From Chionoecetes opilio (lineage: Eukaryota > Arthropoda > Malacostraca > Decapoda > Majidae): a DNA stretch of 64,000 bases. The stretch lies in assembly GCA_016584305.1 (NCBI GenBank), contig JACEEZ010018261.1:1-64000 (forward strand). Direction: 5' to 3'. A program made the position numbers and the translations under genes. Numbering within the stretch: position 1 is the first letter of the stretch; the number at the start of each line of letters is the position of its first letter. This document shows positions 43,650 through 55,504 of this stretch, in pieces. The notes under the pieces are model-generated. The model was not told where the DNA came from and searched no databases. It saw nothing but the letters and a program-made list of their open reading frames with translations.

Positions 43650-44540
43650 GGTAGGCCAATTTAGTTCGGGAGGTGTTGACAAACATCACCTCGTCTTTCC
43701 TCTAGTTTTCTCTATCTCTCTTCAAAACAAAGCTGGTCGTTGTGTACATGTACGCAACAACAATCACGTGCTCTTCGTGCCCACGGTCCATTGAATCTTC
43801 AGAATTTTCTTGCATCTGGCTTCGAACTTCCAAATGTCCACCTCTCTTACTAACTGTATCTGTTTTTGGATATCTCACATAACTCCTCAGCTATTTCAAC
43901 TTTCTTTGCCTATTTAACATCCAAAGTGGAGCATATCTTGTCTCATTTTTACTTTTTATGAAGAAATTCTTGGGTTCTTAATGTGGCACCACTGGCTTTG
44001 GTTTCTCCTCTTTCACTAGCTACCTGGTGAACATGCCATCCCGAAACTTTGGCTATCCTTCCATGACCTAAACAACCGTACAACACCCAACCCATATTCC
44101 TGACCGCCTTGGAGATGCGCCCAACATTCTTAACCTTTTAAAACGCTTCATAAATGTTTTATCACTTCAGGCTATTCTTTTAGACTATCTCTCCGTTGGG
44201 CTCCTCATCACAATCAATATTTCCGTAAACCTAGTATCCCTATTGTCCTCCTGTTCGCTTCGGGAACCACCTAAAATAGGTGCTTCTGCCATTAACACCC
44301 TCAGGTAGTGTAAAGACCTGCTTTGCGGTCTGTTAGGTGGTACTACTCTTAATTTCCACGGGATGATTTATTGCTTTCTTGTCAAGACCCTCTTTGTAAC
44401 AGATGACGTATGATGACTAACAGTGGCGGATCAGTGATAAATAAAATAGAGGGACTGCAAGCTTCACACAACAGTAGATTCACAAATTTTGACCTTACCT
44501 TCAGGAATGGTTGTAGTTGATGTTTCACGGATTTCGACGG
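43650..44540. other. No recognisable gene
   Basis: Unique sequence with short frames only. Nothing supports an exon. Confidence 0.5.
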
Positions 44541-44544
44541 ACCA

Positions 44545-44776
44545 TGAAGGTTATATAGGAGGAGCGCAGCGCGCATTCCCTGTTATCGGGCCGATCGCCC
44601 CGCCCCAATGCGGGGAGATTGACTCAAACATTGCGAATTTCATGCGTCGACTTTCCGGCTTTTCTATCTAATTGATACAAAAAAAAAAAAAATATGACTG
44701 CCTCGGTATAGTATGGGGTATATAGGGCTTCACGCAGAGGCAACATGCCGCCCTCCTCCTATATAACCTTCTTGTT
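44545..44776. repeat. 18-bp inverted repeat with TATATA core
   Basis: AAGGTTATATAGGAGGAG at 44547 has its exact complement (CTCCTCCTATATAACCTT) at 44753, about 190 bp away. The left copy is followed by CGCAGCGCGC. It could be the ends of a small element or paired TATA-like sites. No target duplication was identified. Confidence 0.55.
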
Positions 44777-45017
44777 CCACCGGGAGGACTGAGCAGCTGA
44801 TATACATCTACGACTCGACTGAGCTCATTGTTTTTGTCAAGTGGCACGGGGGGGCGGCGGCGCAGACATAATCGTACAGCAAATATGAAAGTAACTTAAT
44901 TTTGGTCTGGTTTTAATGAAAATTCACTTAGTAACGTATTGAAAATAATTAATAACTACTATATGACTTTGTATTAGATATATTTGTTATAGTGTATCAA
45001 TTCTGCTGTGTCTAAAG

Positions 45018-45130
45018 CAGTGTTTTTCACCTGGGGGCCATGGCCCCCAAGGGGGCCATGGCAAGAATTTAAAGGGGGCCATGGTGGGCTGTTGCAAATT
45101 ATAACTTTTCTAATAATGTTAGGATCGGAA
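45018..45130 (+). mobile_element. hAT-like 5' terminus
   Basis: CAGTGTTTTTCACCTGGGGG followed by CCATGGCCCCCAAGGGGGCC resembles the common CAGTG-TT-TCA-CCTGGGG end of hAT/Charlie elements, with 8 bp GTCTAAAG before it. I found no opposite end or matching 8-bp duplication downstream, so it is a truncated piece. Confidence 0.5.
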
Positions 45131-45806
45131 TTAAAAAAAAAAATTGCATCACTGGCCTGGCAAAGAAAATGTTCTTGTTTTATATTAATTGATTAATCAT
45201 TAAGTTTGACAATAAAATTTTGTTTACATAATATTGTTACGAAGTGTGTTTACGTGTGTATGTATGTATGTTGCGAAATTGTAATTGTTTGTGCAGTGTA
45301 GGTGTGATAGAAAACGCGGAGGAGAACGAACGCGTATGAGACGGGTGAGAGACACGGCGGTGAGTGAGGGTGAGTCGACCGGGAAGACAGAGGGAGAGGC
45401 GATCGAATGAGCTCGTGTGGCTGAGATTCATCAAGTAAACATGTGGGTATACAATGATTCTGAACATTATACTGTTTACTTATTTTGTTCGACAATTAAA
45501 ATGCGTCGCTGGTTTTTCGTGTGTGAAATATTTCTTATTTTTTGTTATCATTGTTTTTCCAATGCTCATTCCTACTTAGGTATCCTGCTTTTTTTTTTTT
45601 TGAAGTGCTAATATTGATGTGACTCGCTATCTTCTATTATTTCAATGGGGCCAGTGCTTGTCAAAGGAGGCGTGTTCTTGCTGTGAAAGTACATTTCAGC
45701 TTGCAGCTTGAGTGGGAATGTTTATCATCTTTACTCGTCTCTGTGTGTATGTTTGTGTATGACTGTGTGTGTGCTTATTTGTGAGTCCATGGATGTGTTA
45801 TGTATN

Positions 45807-45917
45807 AGTATCCCTGTCCACTAGCTAATTTGGTATATTGGCTATTATCGTATTTATGGCTAACAACAGACGATTTTTTATATATCAAAGGTTAAAATCT
45901 GAGCGTGAAGGGTTTAA
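45807..45917 (-). mobile_element. TTAA-flanked MITE, copy 5 (truncated)
   Basis: Minus-strand partial copy with TATCCCTGTCCACTAGCTAA, TTTATGGCTAACAACAGACG, ATATATCAAAGG and the end GAAGGGTTTAA. The other half is missing and the break coincides with the single ambiguous base (n) at 45806. Confidence 0.65.
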
Positions 45918-46044
45918 AGGTAACAAACTTAATGCTGGTATGTCAGAGAAGATGGCCAGAGGAATGTCTCAAGCCCAGCATGTCTGTCCTCAAGTTACGA
46001 GGAGACGAGAATGATGATAGAATAATAGGGAGGCGGAGGTTTCT

Positions 46045-46337
<293 letters not shown>

Positions 46338-46508
46338 CGGCAGGGAAGAGGGAGGCTGCAGGAACGTGTGTGTGAGGCAGGGAGGAGTGAAGGCATTACG
46401 AAGGCACGGGAGAGGGAAGCAGGAAGGATGGATTAGCGGACTAGACTTGCGAGAGGGTGAGGGAAACTTTGGTCATGGTTACGATATTGAGTTTTAATAG
46501 CGGGGGCC

Positions 46509-46509
<1 letters not shown>

Positions 46510-46579
<70 letters not shown>

Positions 46580-46588
46580 TGTGTGTGT
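46510..46588. repeat. (AC)n run turning into (GT)n
   Basis: About 33 AC units followed directly by GTGTGTGTGTGT, immediately upstream of a SINE. Confidence 0.93.
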
Positions 46589-46589
46589 A

Positions 46590-46880
46590 AGGGTACTCTG
46601 TGGTGTAGGGGAAGCACGCTCGGTTCACAACCGAGAAGTCCTGGGTTCGATCCCCGGGCGGAGCGGAAACAGTTGGGTTGTTTCCTTAAAACCCGAGCCC
46701 CTGTCCACCCAGCAGTGAATGGATACCGGGTGTTAGCTGGGGTTTGTGACCTGCTCTCCGGGGTGCTGGCTTCGGCCAACACAAAGCACTAAGGATGAAT
46801 GATAAAAATGTTGATATGGAGACGGGGCCACACGAGCATTGCTCTGGCCCTGTAAAATACAACTAGATGAATACACACGC
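46590..46880 (+). mobile_element. tRNA-derived SINE, copy 1 (tRNA-Val-like head)
   Basis: The first 75 bp fold like a tRNA: box A TGGTGTAGGGG, anticodon arm CTCGGTTCACAACCGAG (loop TTCACAA, anticodon CAC), box B GGTTCGATCCC and a CGGGCGGAG stem. The body contains the conserved CACCCAGCAGTGAATGG, TGCTGGCTTCGGCCAACAC and GATATGGAGACGGGGCCACA, ending near CAACTAGATGAATACAC. It would be transcribed by RNA polymerase III and mobilised by a LINE. It begins right after an AC/GT repeat and ends in another. Confidence 0.88.
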
Positions 46881-47046
46881 ACACGCACACGCACACACAT
46901 ATTCAACAAATCAATGTGCAAGGTCGTATATGCATTAATGAACACGTTTAAATTATTGCATGGAAAAAACAAAAAAAAACATTCACAGCATAATGTTGGA
47001 GATACATTTTGTTGGAATATCAATGGGGTTTTCAACGGTTATGATG

Positions 47047-47139
47047 TGTGTGTGGTTGTGTGTGTGTGTGTGTGTGACTGTGTGTGTGTGTGTGTGTGAC
47101 TTTGTGTGTGTGTGTGTGTGTGTGATGTGGTGTGGTGTG
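47047..47139. repeat. (GT)n run between two SINEs
   Basis: GT repeat with ACTGT and ACTTT interruptions. Confidence 0.93.
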
Positions 47140-47441
47140 TACTCAATCTAGTTGTATTCATATAGTTGTATTTACAGGGACTGAGCAACGCTCGTGTGGC
47201 CCGTCTCCATATCAACATTTTTTATCATTCATCCCTTAGTGCGAGTGTTGGGGGAAGCCAGCACCCCGGAGAGCAAGTCACAAACCCGGCTAACAACCGG
47301 TTACCCATTCACTGCTGGGTGGAACAGGGACTCTGGTTTTAAGGAAACAGCCCATCTGTTTCCCGCTACCGCACGGGGACGAACCCGCGGCACTTCTCGG
47401 TTGTACCCGAGCGTGCCTTCCCCTACACTACGGAGTACCTA
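47140..47441 (-). mobile_element. tRNA-derived SINE, copy 2
   Basis: Same family as copy 1, inverted. It keeps ATCTAGTTGTATTCATATAG (tail), CCCGTCTCCATATCAACATT, CCATTCACTGCTGGGTGG and a decayed tRNA head (box B GACGAACCC, anticodon arm CTCGGTTGTACCCGAG). With copy 1 it forms a long inverted pair about 260 bp apart. (GT)n continues on its far side. Confidence 0.85.
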
Positions 47442-47442
47442 A

Positions 47443-47552
47443 GAATGTGTGTGTGGTGTGTGTTGTATGTGTGTGTGTGGTGTGGTGGTGTGTGGTGGTG
47501 TGTGTGTGTGTGTGTGTGCGTGTTGTGGTGTGTGTGTGTGTGTGTGTGCGGT
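47443..47552. repeat. (GT)n-rich run
   Basis: GT and GTGGT units. Confidence 0.92.
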
Positions 47553-47633
47553 TTGTTGTCGATCCTTGCTGTTTCCGTTGGATATTTAGATGTGCAAGGG
47601 ACGGATTCCCCTCAAAGAGGCTGCTGAAGATGG

Positions 47634-47864
47634 AGGAAGAGGAGGAGGAGGAGGAGGAGGAGGAGGAGGAGGATGTGGTAGTGAGAAAATGGAAGACACG
47701 AAGGAGAAGGAAGGGGAGGAGCAGAAATGAGAAAAGAAGAGGACTACTTGAGAAGAGAGGGGGAGGAGGAGAGAGAGAGGAGAGGGACGAGAGAGAGACG
47801 AAGAGAGAGATGAGAGAGAGAGAGAGTGGAAGAGAGGACGAGAGGACGAGAGACTGAGATGAGC

Positions 47865-47897
<33 letters not shown>

Positions 47898-47965
47898 GAG
47901 AGAGAAGAGAAGAGAGTGAGATTTGAGAGGAGAGAGACGAGAGAGAGAGAGAGAGAGAAAAAAAA
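47634..47965. repeat. (GGA)n then (AG)n compound repeat
   Basis: A (GAG)n block at 47634-47672 then AG-rich repeat with GAC and ATG interruptions. Long Ser/Leu and Glu/Arg frames are artefacts. Confidence 0.9.
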
Positions 47966-48114
47966 AAAGAGACAGAGAGAGAAGCGAGAGAGGTGGGGGA
48001 AGTGACCACAGAGAGGAAAGGAAAGCAGCAGGAGAGAAAAGAGAGAAGCGACTAGAAAAGAAAGGAGGAAAGAGAATAGAACGGAAGACGTGAGAGGAGA
48101 AGGGAAAGTTAGTG

Positions 48115-48330
48115 GAATGCTAGATCTTCAGGAGACACAAAGTAAGCCGTCATTGGGGCGTTTTCGTTTGTCGGCATGGCGGGTTTTGGTTGGGCTATTA
48201 CACTAGGCGGGATTCAACCAATCCCGTGCGTTCGGAAGGGTGGAGTGAAGGAGCCCTATTTTCGCCCCAACGTTAACGTGCGCGAGTATACAAGCCTCCT
48301 CCCTCACTAGTAACTAACGCATGCCAGGCA
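48115..48330 (+). repeat. Repeat related to the fold-back at 50.2 kb
   Basis: CAATCCCGTGCGTTCGGAAG, GGTGGAGTGAAGG and GCGCGAGTATACAAG match 50330-50408 in the same order and orientation. Confidence 0.65.
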
Positions 48331-48449
48331 GGGAGGAACGTTGTCCGACGATCGAATTCTCAACTACTGAGGTTGTTCCCTGGGCCTGTGTGGGCGGGGA
48401 AGGAGAGGCTGAAGGGCATGGCGGAAGGAGGCGGGATGGTTCTTAGTGT

Positions 48450-49315
48450 ATGAGTGCCAGGAGGGTGTTTGTAAACAAGCACAGCAGTTTCACAGACACA
48501 AAGCCTCCTTCCATGACTACCATTATCACCCGACAAAAACACAAAAAGGTTCTCATCATTCGTCGTGAAGGAATTCAAAGTAACTTCACAGTGAGGGTCA
48601 AGGATAGTGACCATAATGAGTATTTTTACACAAAAACATTTCTGAATATAGGGATGTATTATATAACTATCCTTCTGCAACATTGCCCGCCGAAGACGGG
48701 TTTGCTTGGTTGCGGTCAAGAGTTAGGTGGAAGACACGAAGGTATAGATAGATCTGCGAAGGTATTGACTCGAGTGAAGGAGAAAGGTGGTGGTGTATAT
48801 TTGTTCTGTGTGGTTGTCCTCGCCTCCTCGTATTCTGCAAGATGGGTTATCAGCTGGAAACATTAATTATGTAATGATTATGTGCAATATAATAGCCGTA
48901 TGCTTATATTGCGGCGAAAATTACAGTGATACAGTACATAGATCTGAAGAAAATAGACAGGCTCTAACCTTGCATCCCTCAATCCAGGCCAGACAGACGA
49001 TACCTGCTGCTGGCTGGCTCATGCATGCCGCGTACTCCGCTACTCGCAACTCTACACTGATTTGAAAAGTTTTCTGAATAACTGCCACACTTTTCTTTAG
49101 ATAATTGTGGTGTACTTGGGCAAAAGCACGCATGAACAAGCATAAACCACGTGCAGTCCAAAAGTTTTCCGCAGTATTGCATCGGGGAGGCTGTTTGTAC
49201 CCGAAGCTGATCGGCCAAAGTTTTGTTTCGCCATGTGAAAACTTGCACACGAATGAAAGAGATGCGGTGGAAGGGCTCCCTTGTTTATTTATTCCTAGTT
49301 TTGCTTTTCAGTTTA
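48450..49315. other. Non-repetitive stretch with unassigned open frames
   Basis: A 138-codon plus-strand frame (48450-48866) and a 119-codon minus-strand frame (48360-48719) overlap. Neither shows a known motif. The plus frame has a lysine-rich KHKKVLIIRREG segment. Composition is balanced here, unlike the flanks, so an unrecognised exon is possible. Confidence 0.2.
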
Positions 49316-49321
49316 CACAAC

Positions 49322-49410
49322 CAAACACACACACACACACACAGGACACACACACCACACACACACACACACACACCACACACACACACACACATATATA
49401 CACACACACA

Positions 49411-49466
<56 letters not shown>

Positions 49467-49489
49467 CGACGCACGCACGCACGCACGCA

Positions 49490-49563
<74 letters not shown>

Positions 49564-49611
49564 CACGCACGCACGCACGCACGCAAGCACCGCACGCACG
49601 CAGCAAGCACG

Positions 49612-49674
<63 letters not shown>

Positions 49675-49691
49675 CCAACGCACGCCACACA
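49322..49691. repeat. (AC)n then (CGCA)n tetranucleotide array
   Basis: AC-rich to about 49405, then nearly 290 bp of CGCA units with five small breaks. The frames reading Ala-Cys-Val-Arg or Thr-His-Ala-Arg are artefacts. Confidence 0.96.
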
Positions 49692-49699
49692 GTGGCCAA

Positions 49700-50225
49700 A
49701 AGAAAATTACCTTTATCATGGCACCACGCACGTCTGTGTTTACATCGTCCTCCAAAACAAAGATGGGATCATTGCTCATTGTAAACACTGAGTGAATCCC
49801 CTGAGATTAAGGGGAGGAGGGAAGGGAGGCAGGAGAGGGCTTCACGTAAGGGGAGGGATGACCGGTGCGCATGAACTTGAGGTATTATTGGGGATTGCAG
49901 CGAAGGGGATCAGGGGAAGCAGGAAGGTAAGTTCGTTGATCATTAGCCATCAGAAGGATGAAGAAGTTTGGCCGGGGGATGAAAGCAGGGATGGTTTAGG
50001 GACAGACAAGAATAATAGTCATGTGCGGTCCAAGGACGAAAAATAGGAGAAGAAACAGGAGTACATATTACAGACGAAACTTAATAGAAAAACACACTTG
50101 TCAATCAAAAGAGATCATGCATCATAGCTTGTTCTTGGAAACGATGGCATCAGTACGGTTGTTGGTAAGGAAGCTAATGGAACGAAATATAATAGCTTGC
50201 CGCACGTTAAAGTTAGGCGAAAATG
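49700..50225. other. No recognisable gene
   Basis: Unique sequence. Short frames (84 codons at 49792, 122 codons at 50021) lack recognisable motifs. Confidence 0.5.
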
Positions 50226-50228
50226 GGA

Positions 50229-50372
50229 CCCTCATCTTCCCTTTCGAACGCACGGGATTGGCCGAGTGGGGTGTTGGGGCTTTGGGCGGAAGTTGGAGTA
50301 AGGCATCTCACCAAAACCCAACACTTCAGGCCAAATCCCGTGCGTTCGGGAAAGGGGGAGTGAAGGGCAACC
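50229..50372. mobile_element. Fold-back repeat with GAACGCACGGGATT ends
   Basis: CCCTTTCGAACGCACGGGAT (50239) pairs with ATCCCGTGCGTTCGGGAAAG (50335). Inside, GTGTTGGGG pairs with CCCAACAC. The right arm and the sequence after it recur at 48.2 kb. Confidence 0.7.
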
Positions 50373-50554
50373 ATTTTCCGAAAACTTAAGTGCGGCGAGT
50401 ATACATAGTTGCGTACTCACCCATCCAATGTACCTGTTGGTGATGATCGGCAGTATCCTGTGGGGTCCATGGCAGAGGGGGGGAGGGGTCTATAGGGACG
50501 CCAAAAAGTGCACGTTCTGATGCGCCGCAAGCCTCGGTGTCTCTATCTCTTATG

Positions 50555-53500
50555 TCGCGAGTACTGTCTTTTCTTTGACTTGAGAATATTCCTGTGGTAT
50601 GTATTTCAGCCTCAACCCTCACTGTCTCTATCTCTTTACCTCTTTTAGCCGTGATTACTACTTTCTTTTTACTGTGAGTAAGTAATGTCTTTTTTTAACG
50701 CGATTATGGCTTTTCTTTGGACCGTTGAGTACTGTCTTTTTTTAACGCGAGTACTGTCTTCTTGACGCGAGTACTGTCTTTTCTTTGACCCGAGTACTGT
50801 CTTTCTTTGACCGTGAGTATGTCTTTTCTTGACCGTGAGTACTGTCTTGTCTTTGACGCGAGTACTGCTTTTCTTTGACGCGAAGTACTGTCTTTTCTTT
50901 GACCGCGTAGTACTGTCTTTTCTTTGACGCGAGGTACTGTCTTTCTTTGACGCGAGTTACTGTCTTTTCTTTTGACCTCGAGTTACTGCTTTTCTTTGAC
51001 CGCGAGTACTGTCTTTTCTTTGACCGCGAGTACTTCTTTTCTTGACCGCGAGTACTGTCTTTTCCTTTGACTGCGAGTACTGTCTTTTCTTTGTGACGTG
51101 AGTACTGTCTTTCTTTGACCGCGAGTACTGTCTTTTCTTGACCGTGAGTCACTGTCTTTATATTTTGACCGCGAGTACTGTCTGTTATTTACCGCGAAGT
51201 ACTGTTTTTCTTTGACCGCGAAGTACTGTCTTTGGCTTGGACCGTTGAGTACGTCTTTTCTTTGACCGTGAGTACTGTCTTTTTATTCGCACGCGAGTAA
51301 GTATGTTCTTTTTCTTTGACCGCGAGTACTGTATTTTCTTTGACGCGAGTACTGTCTTTTCTTTGGGACGCGAGTACTGTTTCTTGACCACGAGTACGGT
51401 CTTTCTTGACGCGAAGTACTGTCTTTTCTTTGACCGCGAGTACTGGTCTTTCTTGAACGTGGAGTAATGTCTTTTATTTTGACCGCGAGACTGTCTTTTA
51501 TTTTGACCGCGAGTACGGTCTTTTCTTTGACGCGAGTAGTACTGTATTTTCTTTGACGCGAGTACTGTCTTTCTTTGACGCGAGTACTGTTTTTCTTTGA
51601 CCGGCGAGGACTGTCTTTTCTTTGACCGTGATACTGTCTCTTTTCTTTGACAGCGAGTACTTGTCTTTTGCTTTGACCGCGAGTACTGTCTTTTCTTTGG
51701 GACCGCGCGGTACTGTCTTTCTTGACCGCGAGTACTGTCTTTTCTTTGACCGCGAGTACTGTCTTTCTGACCGCGAGTACTGTCTTTCTTTGACCGTGAG
51801 TACTGTCTTTTCCTTTGACCGCGAGTACTGTTTTTCTTTGACCGTGGAGTACTGTCTTTATTTGACCGCGAGGACTGTTCTTTTCTTTGACCGTGAGTAC
51901 TGTCTTTATTTGACCGCGAGTACTGTCTTTTATTTTGACCCGCGAGTACTGTCTTTTTTTTGAACCGCGAGTACTGTCTTTTCTTTGACCGCGAGTGACG
52001 TACGGTTCTTTTCTTTGACGCGAGAGTACTGCTTTTCTTGACCGCGACAGAGTACTGTCTTTTCTTTGACCGCGAGTTACTGTCTTTATTTGACCGCGAG
52101 TACTGTCTTTTCTTTGACCGCGAAGTACTGTCTTTTTCTTTGACCGCCGAGTACTGTCGGTTCTTGACCGCGAGTACTGTCTGTTCTTTGGACCGCGAGA
52201 GTACTGTCTTTTCTTTGACCGTGAGGTACTGTCTTTTCTTTGACCGTGAGTATGTCTTTTCTTTGACCGGAGTACTGTCTTTTCTTTTGACCGTGAAGCT
52301 ACTGTCTTTTCTTTGAACCGTTGTGTGAAGTTAACTGTCTTTTCTTTGACCGCGAGTACTGTCTTTCTTTGACCGTGAGTACTGTCTTTCTTGACCGTGA
52401 GTACTGTCTTTTCTTTGACCCGAGTACTGTCTTTCTTTGACCGCGAAGTCTGTTTTTTCCTTGACCGCGAGTATGTATTTTCTTTGACCGCGAGTAATGT
52501 CTGTTCTTTGACTGCGAGTACTGTCTTTCTTTGAACCGTGAGTACTGTCTTCTTTCACCGCGAGTACTTCTTTTATTTTGACCGCGTAGTAATGTCTTTT
52601 CTTTGACCGCGATGTACTCCCCGTCTTTTCTTTGACCGCGAGATACTGTCTTTTCTTTGACCGCGAGTACTGTCTTTTAATTGACCGCGAGTAGTACTGT
52701 CTTTCTTTGACCGTGAGTACTGTCTTTGTCTTGACCTGAGTACTGTCCTTTTATCTTTGACCGCAAGTACTGTCTTTCTTGACCGCGAGAGTACTGTCTT
52801 TTCTTTGACGCGAGTACTGTCTTTTCTTTGACCGCGCGTACTGTCTTTTCTTGGGACCGCGAGTACTATTCTTTTCTTTGACCAGTGAGTACTGTCTTTC
52901 TTGACCGTGACGTACTGTCTTTTCTTTGACCGCGAGTACGTCCTTTTTTTTGACCGCGAGTACTGTACTTTTCTTTGACCGCGAGTACTGTCTTTTCTTT
53001 GACCGCGAGTACTGTCTTTTCTTTGCACCGCGAGTACTGCTTTTCTTTGACCGCGAGATACTGCTTCTTTGACCGCGAGTACTGTCTTTTCTTTGACGCG
53101 AGTACTGTCTTTTTCTTTGACCGCGAGTACTGTCTTTGTCTTTGAACGCGAGTACTGTCTTTTCTTTGACGCGAGTACTGTCTTTTCTTTGACCGTGAAG
53201 TACTGTCTTTTCTTGACCGCGGCAGTACTTCTTTCTTTGACGGAGTACTGTCTTTTATTTTGACCGGGAGTACTGTCTTTTATTTTGACCGCGAGTACTT
53301 TCTTTTCTTTGGACCGCGAGTACTGTCTTTTTCTTGACCGTGAGTACTGTCTTTTCTTGACCGTGGTACCTGTCTTTTACTTTGACCGCGAGTACGGTCT
53401 TTTCTGTGGACCGCGAGTACTGTCTTTTTTTGACCGCGGTACGTCTTTTCTTTTTCCGCGAGTACTGTTCTTTTTCTTGACCGAGTACTGTTTTTCTTTG

Positions 53501-55290
53501 ACCGCGAGTACTGTCTTTTCTTGACCGCGGTACTGTCTTTTCTTGACCGTGGAGTACTGCTTTTATTTGAACCGCGAGTACTGTCTTTTATTTTGACGCG
53601 AGGTTACTTGTTTTTCTTTTCTTTGACCGCGAGTACTGTCTTTTCCTTTGACGCGAGTAGTACGGTCTTTTCTTTGACCGCGAGTACGTTCTTTTCTTTG
53701 ACCGCGAGTACTGTTCTTTTCTTGGACCGTGAGTACTGTCTTTTCTTTGAACCGCGAGTACGCTTTCTTTTGACCGTGAGTATGTCTTTCTTTGGACCGT
53801 GATACTGTCTTTTCTTGACCGTGAGTACTGTCTTTTCTTTGACCGTGAGTTAACTGTCTTTTATTTGACCGCGATACTGTCTTTTCTTGACCGTGAGTAC
53901 TGTCTTTTCTTCCTTGACGTGAGTACTGTCTTTCTTTGACCGCGAGTACTGTTTTTCTTTGACCGTGAGTTACGTCTTTTCTTTGACCGCGACCAGTACT
54001 GTCTTTCTTTGACCGTGAAGTACTGTCCTTTTATTGACCGCGAGGACTGTCTTTCTTTGGACCGTGAGTACTGTCTTTTATTTTGACACGGAAGTACTGT
54101 TCTTTTATTTTGGACCGCGAGTACTGTCTTTTTTTTTGACCGCGAGTACTGTCTTTTCTTTGACCGCGAGTACTGTCTTTTATTTGACGCGAGTATGTCT
54201 TTTTTCTTTTGACCGAGAGTACTGTTCTTTCTTGACCGCGAGTACTGTCTTTTCTTTGACCGCGAGTACTGTCTTTTCTTTGGACCGCGCGGTCCTGTCT
54301 TTTCTTGACCGCGAGTTACTGTCTTTTCTTTGACCGCGAAGTACTATTCTTTTCTTTGACCGCGATACTGTCTTTCTTAGACCGCGAGTACTGGCTTTTT
54401 CTGTGACGCGAAGTACTGTCTTTTCTTGACCGCGAGTACTGTCTTTCTTCGACCGCGAGATTACTTGTCTTTTCTTTGACCGTGTATTACTGTCTTTTCT
54501 TTGGACCGTGAGTACTGTCTTTTCTTTTGACGTGAGTACTGTCTTTTCTTAGACCGCGAGTACTGTCTTTTCTTGACCCGCGAGTACTGTCTTTTCTTTG
54601 ACCGCCGAGTACTGTCTTTTCTTTGACGTGAGTACTGTTCTTTCTTGACCGCGAGTACTGTCTTTTATTTTGACGCGAGTACTGTCTTTTATTTGACCGC
54701 GAAGTACTGTCTTTCTTGACCGCGAGTACTGTCTTTCTTTGACCGCGAGTACTGTCTTTTTCTTTGACCGCGGAGTCTAGGAGTACTGTCTTTTCTTTGA
54801 CCGCGAGTACTGTCTTTTCTTTGTGACGCGAGTACTGTCTTTCTTCTGACCTCGAGTACTTGCTTTTCTTTGGACCGCGAGTACTGTCTTTTCTTTGACG
54901 CGAGAGTACTGTCTTTTCTTTGACCGCGAGTACTGTCTTTTCTTTGACGTGAGTACTGGCTTTTCTTTTTGACCGCGGAGTACTTCTTTTCTTTGACCGC
55001 GGCGTACTGTCTTTTCTTTGACCGCGAGTACTGCTTTTCTTTGGACCGCGAAAGACTGTATTCTTTGACCGCGAGTACTGTCTTTTCTTGACCGTGAGTT
55101 ACTGTCTTTTCTTGACCGCGAGAGTACTTCTTCTCTTTGACCGCGAGTACTGTCTTTCTTTTGACCCGTGGAGTACTGTCTTTTCTTGACCGGGAGTACT
55201 GTCTTTTCTTTGACCGTGAGAGTACTGTCTTTCTTTTTTTTGAGTGGAAGTACTGTCTTTTCTTTGACCGGAGTACTGTTTCTTTTCTTT
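50555..55290. repeat. 24-bp satellite array, about 4.7 kb
   Basis: Consensus GACCGCGAGTACTGTCTTTT plus CTTT (24 bp), roughly 190 copies in one orientation. Because 24 is divisible by 3, frames stay open through several units and give repeated peptides such as DREYCLFF on plus and KDSTRGQR on minus. Frequent one-base indels break them, so I do not regard them as genes. Unit variants are mostly CC to C, TTTT to TTT, CGCG to CGTG, and extra G or A before AGTAC. The array edges show duplicated flank sequence (see findings). Confidence 0.95.
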
Positions 55291-55504
55291 GAGTAGATAT
55301 TCCTTGTATGGTATGTTTTTCAGGTAACTGTTGTGAGCAGATCGAAAGTTTAACACATCATCGCTGCTCCGTATTGCAATTCATTCACTTTTTTCTCCGT
55401 GTCTTTTTTTTACCATATATATTATTTTTTGTGTGTGTTATCCTCCTTCTATTGCCTTTACCCTTAAATTTCTACCTAACTATACGTAGATTTAACGCCC
55501 TTTC

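Noticed and set aside
46590..46665. A functional tRNA-Val gene
   Set aside because: The tRNA-like part continues into a conserved non-tRNA body and recurs in two other places, so it is the head of a SINE. The acceptor stem is also imperfect.
47428..48009. 193-codon Ser/Leu/Thr-rich minus-strand frame
   Set aside because: It runs across (AG)n, (GGA)n and (GT)n repeats only.
49105..49791. 228-, 190- and 167-codon frames over (CGCA)n
   Set aside because: Pure translation of a tetranucleotide repeat.
50742..55356. Many open frames across the 24-bp satellite (for example 51622-51963 plus, 52573-53028 minus), possible repeat protein
   Set aside because: The frames are short, break at indels every few units, switch frame constantly and exist on both strands. 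The unit length alone explains them.
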